Assembly (NCBI GenBank): GCA_023428695.1
Contig: JAEYWY010000024.1
Span: 42,309-106,308, forward strand
DNA length: 64,000 nucleotides
Reading direction: 5' to 3'
Origin: Bacteroidota bacterium
GTDB lineage: Bacteria > Bacteroidota > Bacteroidia > Cytophagales > Cyclobacteriaceae
A model generated the notes under the pieces. The model made no database searches. It worked only from the letters and a program-made list of their open reading frames with translations, and had not been told where the DNA came from. Made by a program: the position numbers and the translations under genes. Shown one piece after another: positions 62,283 through 64,000 of the stretch; within the stretch, counting starts at the first letter, position 1; the number at the start of each line of letters is the position of its first letter.

Positions 62283-62984
62283 GTGTATACCAAAGTCCAT
62301 TGTGCACCCCGATGCGGTGTCTTACCTGTTGGCACCCTGGGATTGTTATTGCTTTGGGTCGTTAATTCAGGGCTGGCGCAATCGACCATTCCGGCACAAA
62401 TTGAACGGCACGCGCACTACCTGTTTTATTTCCATGGCGGGGTTGTTACTGTCGCGGGAGACAATGCGATTAATTCCGCGCAACCCGACTGGGGTCCCTA
62501 TCAATACAGCGCCATTCTCGATTCACTTCGGAAACGTGGTTTTATCGTTGTGGGTGAAATCAGAAAGGAAGGAGTTCCTGATTCCGTGTACGTATCAAAG
62601 CTTGCCGACGACATCGACAGGCTTTTTGACGAAGAGGTTCAGCCGGAACACATACTTATTGTTGGCGCTTCGGCCGGGAACAACATTGTATTGCATGCCG
62701 CTTCCAAACTCAGAAATGCGTCGCTGAAGTTCGTAATTACCGGCGGATGCTGGCCTGACACACACAAAGAGTACACAGCCCTTCCGTTGTACGGACATTT
62801 TCTTTCAATAATTGAATCGTCGGATCCTCACGGTACGTGCAGCGCAATTTTCAAACGGCGATCCCTGGGCAGCTTTCGCGAGATAAAACTGAGAACCGGA
62901 TTGAGTCACGGGTTTCTGTACAGAGGACTGAGTGACTGGATAGATCCGATGGCACGTTGGTATCGCGAAATACAACGCCAGTGA
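62283..62984 (+). CDS. Predicted exported alpha/beta-hydrolase-like protein
   Basis: Length 233 aa from GTG at 62283; the exact start is uncertain because no ATG precedes the signal-like region (LLLLWVVNSGLA) that ends with Gln at +1. The fold looks like an alpha/beta hydrolase: YLFYFHGGVV (oxyanion strand), ILIVGASAGNNIVLHAA with a GASAGN nucleophile elbow (Ser), and a late His in TGLSHGFLY. The expected acid residue may be Asp in the SSDPHG loop. Family and substrate are unknown. Divergent from the esterase gene. Confidence 0.7.
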   Translation: MYTKVHCAPRCGVLPVGTLGLLLLWVVNSGLAQSTIPAQIERHAHYLFYFHGGVVTVAGDNAINSAQPDWGPYQYSAILDSLRKRGFIVVGEIRKEGVPDSVYVSKLADDIDRLFDEEVQPEHILIVGASAGNNIVLHAASKLRNASLKFVITGGCWPDTHKEYTALPLYGHFLSIIESSDPHGTCSAIFKRRSLGSFREIKLRTGLSHGFLYRGLSDWIDPMARWYREIQRQ

Positions 62985-63035
62985 GTGCAACTCAAGCATT
63001 GCAGATGTTCAATGTGAAAGAGTGGCCAGTTTTGA

Positions 63036-63043
63036 TACATTTG
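63036..63043 (+). promoter_or_regulatory. Candidate -7 element for the YjdM gene
   Basis: TACATTTG matches TAnnTTTG, 15 bp upstream of the ATG at 63059, which would give a very short leader. No clear -33 element. Confidence 0.35.
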
Positions 63044-63058
63044 CAAAAAATTTAGAAC

Positions 63059-63409
63059 ATGTCAGAATCAACGCAATGCCCCGAATGTAAGTCGCCGTAC
63101 GGATATCCTACAGGCACTTCGATGATGTGTCCCGAGTGTGGTCACGAATGGAACCCCGAAGAACAAGCAACAACCGCCGACGAAAATGCGGATACCCTGG
63201 TTGTAAAAGATGCAAATGGCAACGTATTACAGGATGGCGACACCGTTGTACTGATTAAGGATCTGCCTGTGAAGGGCGCGCCAAAGCCGATTAAAGCCGG
63301 AACGAAAGTAAAGAACATCAAACTTACCGATGGTGATCACAACATTGATTGCAAGGTAGATGGTTTTGGCGCGATGGCGTTGAAGTCGATTTATGTCAGG
63401 AAGGCGTGA
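63059..63409 (+). CDS. yjdM: YjdM/PhnA-family zinc-ribbon protein
   Basis: Length 116 aa, cytosolic. Zinc ribbon CPECKSPYGYP...MMCPECGHEW near the N-terminus (two CPEC knuckles), an acidic linker, then the PhnA SH3-like C-terminal domain (VKDANGNVLQDGDTVVLIKD; GTKVKNIKLTDGDHNIDCKV; GFGAMALKSIYVRK). Once linked to phosphonate use, the E. coli protein is not required for it; function is unclear. It stands alone and is followed by the palindrome-rich tail. Confidence 0.92.
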   Translation: MSESTQCPECKSPYGYPTGTSMMCPECGHEWNPEEQATTADENADTLVVKDANGNVLQDGDTVVLIKDLPVKGAPKPIKAGTKVKNIKLTDGDHNIDCKVDGFGAMALKSIYVRKA

Positions 63410-63593
63410 GGAGCAACTTCGCTTTGGCATCGAACGTGAGTTTTCGAAATTGGAACGTGCACGGCTGTGTTCGCCGGGATCCTTCGCAGCAGTTCCTCAT
63501 AGGTTGGTGCTTCCGAAAAGAAGATGCTCGCGATAAAGTTGGTGGGGCGGGCAATAGCTCAGGAACCCACCGCAAGTTCTTAAAACAGAAAAG

Positions 63594-63619
63594 AGGCTGT
63601 CTCAAAAGGGCAGCCTTTT
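63594..63619 (+). terminator. Terminator-like hairpin
   Basis: AGGCTG-(11 nt)-CAGCCT followed by TTT; 185 bp after the yjdM stop, so it may end that transcript or belong to the repeat array. Confidence 0.5.
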
Positions 63620-63655
63620 ACAATATGTATCGAGGCTAACGCCTCTGGGACTCGT
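63620..63655. repeat. REP-like unit, copy 1
   Basis: Begins ACAATATGTATC and contains the hairpin GAGGC-taac-GCCTC (63632-63645), then CTGGGACT. Imperfect copy at 63734-63768. Confidence 0.6.
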
Positions 63656-63711
63656 TGACGTATGCGCAAGTTTTTCGATAAGTTATAGCGAGCGTTCCTG
63701 CCTTTCGAAAC

Positions 63712-63731
63712 GGACGGACTGAAGTCCGTCC
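63712..63731. repeat. Perfect 20-bp palindrome in the REP-like array
   Basis: GGACGGACT (63712-63720), GA, AGTCCGTCC (63723-63731): perfect 9-bp arms immediately before the second repeat copy. Confidence 0.65.
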
Positions 63732-63733
63732 TT

Positions 63734-63768
63734 ACAATATCTGTCGAGGCTACGCCTCTGGGGACTTC
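63734..63768. repeat. REP-like unit, copy 2
   Basis: Begins ACAATATCTGTC and contains GAGGC-tac-GCCTC (63746-63758), then CTGGGGACTT; matches copy 1 over about 35 bp with small differences. Confidence 0.6.
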
Positions 63769-63856
63769 ATTATCGGTAACAACTTGTCTTGTTGGTAGAC
63801 GTGTGGTAAGGTGGGATCGCTACGATTTTCGAACTTCTTTTTTGTGCTCCTCCTCT

Positions 63857-63908
63857 AGTCCCGTTTTGCGGGAGAACCTATCCCGGAGGCCGGGACTGAT
63901 TAACAGTC
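63857..63908. repeat. Nested palindromes downstream of the right-edge gene
   Basis: Outer arms AGTCCCG (63857-63863)/CGGGACT (63891-63897) enclose two alternative hairpins: CCCG-ttttg-CGGG (63860-63872) and TCCCGG-agg-CCGGGA (63881-63895). GACTG-attaa-CAGTC (63894-63908) follows. Could terminate the leftward transcript ending at 63907 or be a REP-type element. Confidence 0.55.
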
Positions 63909-64000
63909 AGGTGCTCCTTATTTCTTTTATTATTTCATGGATTAGCGACGGATCCGCGATCAGTCTTTCCAGTGCCAGCCGACTTTTTTGCTTCTTCAGA
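63907..64000 (-). CDS. C-terminal end of an unidentified gene (partial)
   Basis: Reading leftward from the right edge, one frame gives 30 residues (LKKQKSRLALERLIADPS, then LIHEIIKEIRST) before TGA at 63907-63909. The amphipathic helical pattern and the palindrome array just after the stop suggest a real gene end, but 30 residues are too few to name a family. Confidence 0.4.
   Translation of the reverse strand, partial: LKKQKSRLALERLIADPSLIHEIIKEIRST

Larger units (their letters stand above)
63410..63906. other. Palindrome-rich intergenic region
   Basis: About 500 bp without a supportable gene. The first 180 bp show nothing recognisable. From 63594 on it is packed with hairpins and two copies of a 35-bp unit, described in separate entries. 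Confidence 0.6.

Noticed and set aside
62122..62307. Short minus-strand frame between the esterase and the hydrolase-like gene
   Set aside because: No conserved features, and it overlaps the start of the better-supported plus-strand gene.
63554..63575. tRNA-like TAGCTCAG motif near 63555
   Set aside because: No T-loop sequence, anticodon stem or acceptor pairing can be assembled around it.

Overview
The window is a chromosomal segment of a Bacteroidota bacterium, most likely in the Cytophagales/Chitinophagales range; I cannot place it below phylum with confidence. Evidence for the phylum: an OmpA/PD40 protein, DUF3127, a SMUG2-type uracil-DNA glycosylase, a WG-repeat protein, GH3-type adenylating enzymes, cellobiose 2-epimerase with mannosylglucose phosphorylase, occasional TAnnTTTG promoter elements, and signal peptides that nearly all leave Gln at +1. 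No prophage, integrase, IS element, CRISPR array, rRNA or tRNA gene was found; it reads as core genome with one sugar-utilisation operon.

Layout. 1-11.5 kb: protein quality control and housekeeping: lon (3' end cut off by the window), an OmpA-family protein, rseP, dxr, a GH3-like adenylating enzyme, a first HtrA protease, dnaA. 11.7-19.2 kb: a seven-gene operon for succinyl-CoA/propionyl-CoA interconversion: epimerase, four subunits of a Na+-pumping methylmalonyl-CoA decarboxylase, and both methylmalonyl-CoA mutase subunits. 19.3-24.5 kb: a 1417-residue exported TPR-CHAT (caspase-like) protein and a glutaminyl cyclase lipoprotein. 24.5-35.3 kb: nucleic-acid enzymes (an AddA/RecB-like helicase-nuclease, a SMUBP-2/UPF1-like helicase paired with SMUG2, HrpB) plus a membrane patatin. 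35.3-52.3 kb: mixed genes, including a ceramidase-like protein, superoxide dismutase, tadA, aspS, a PafA-like phosphatase, a WG-repeat protein divergent from an orphan helical protein, a response regulator, an ALDH7-type dehydrogenase, a second HtrA and Hsp20. 52.7-53.9 kb: a GT2 glycosyltransferase and the wreck of a second one. 53.9-62.0 kb: a leftward beta-mannan operon. 62.3-64.0 kb: a hydrolase-like protein, a YjdM zinc-ribbon protein, and a palindrome-rich tail with the end of a further gene.

How parts fit. In the mannan operon an esterase removes acetyl groups, an exported GH26 enzyme releases mannobiose, an SSS symporter imports it, an epimerase makes mannosyl-glucose, GH130 phosphorolyses it to mannose-1-phosphate and glucose, and a single-domain PMI-like cupin could handle the phosphosugar. 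There is no SusC/SusD pair in view. The methylmalonyl-CoA operon has no biotin carboxylase, so it should run as a decarboxylating sodium pump rather than as propionyl-CoA carboxylase.

The best leads for something new are: a perfect 10-bp inverted repeat that includes the first base of the lon start codon; the exported CHAT-TPR protein; the absence of any ATG start for the addA-like gene; the compact mannan operon without SusCD and with a stand-alone cupin; and the divergent WG-repeat/orphan gene pair. None is proven here to be a new system.
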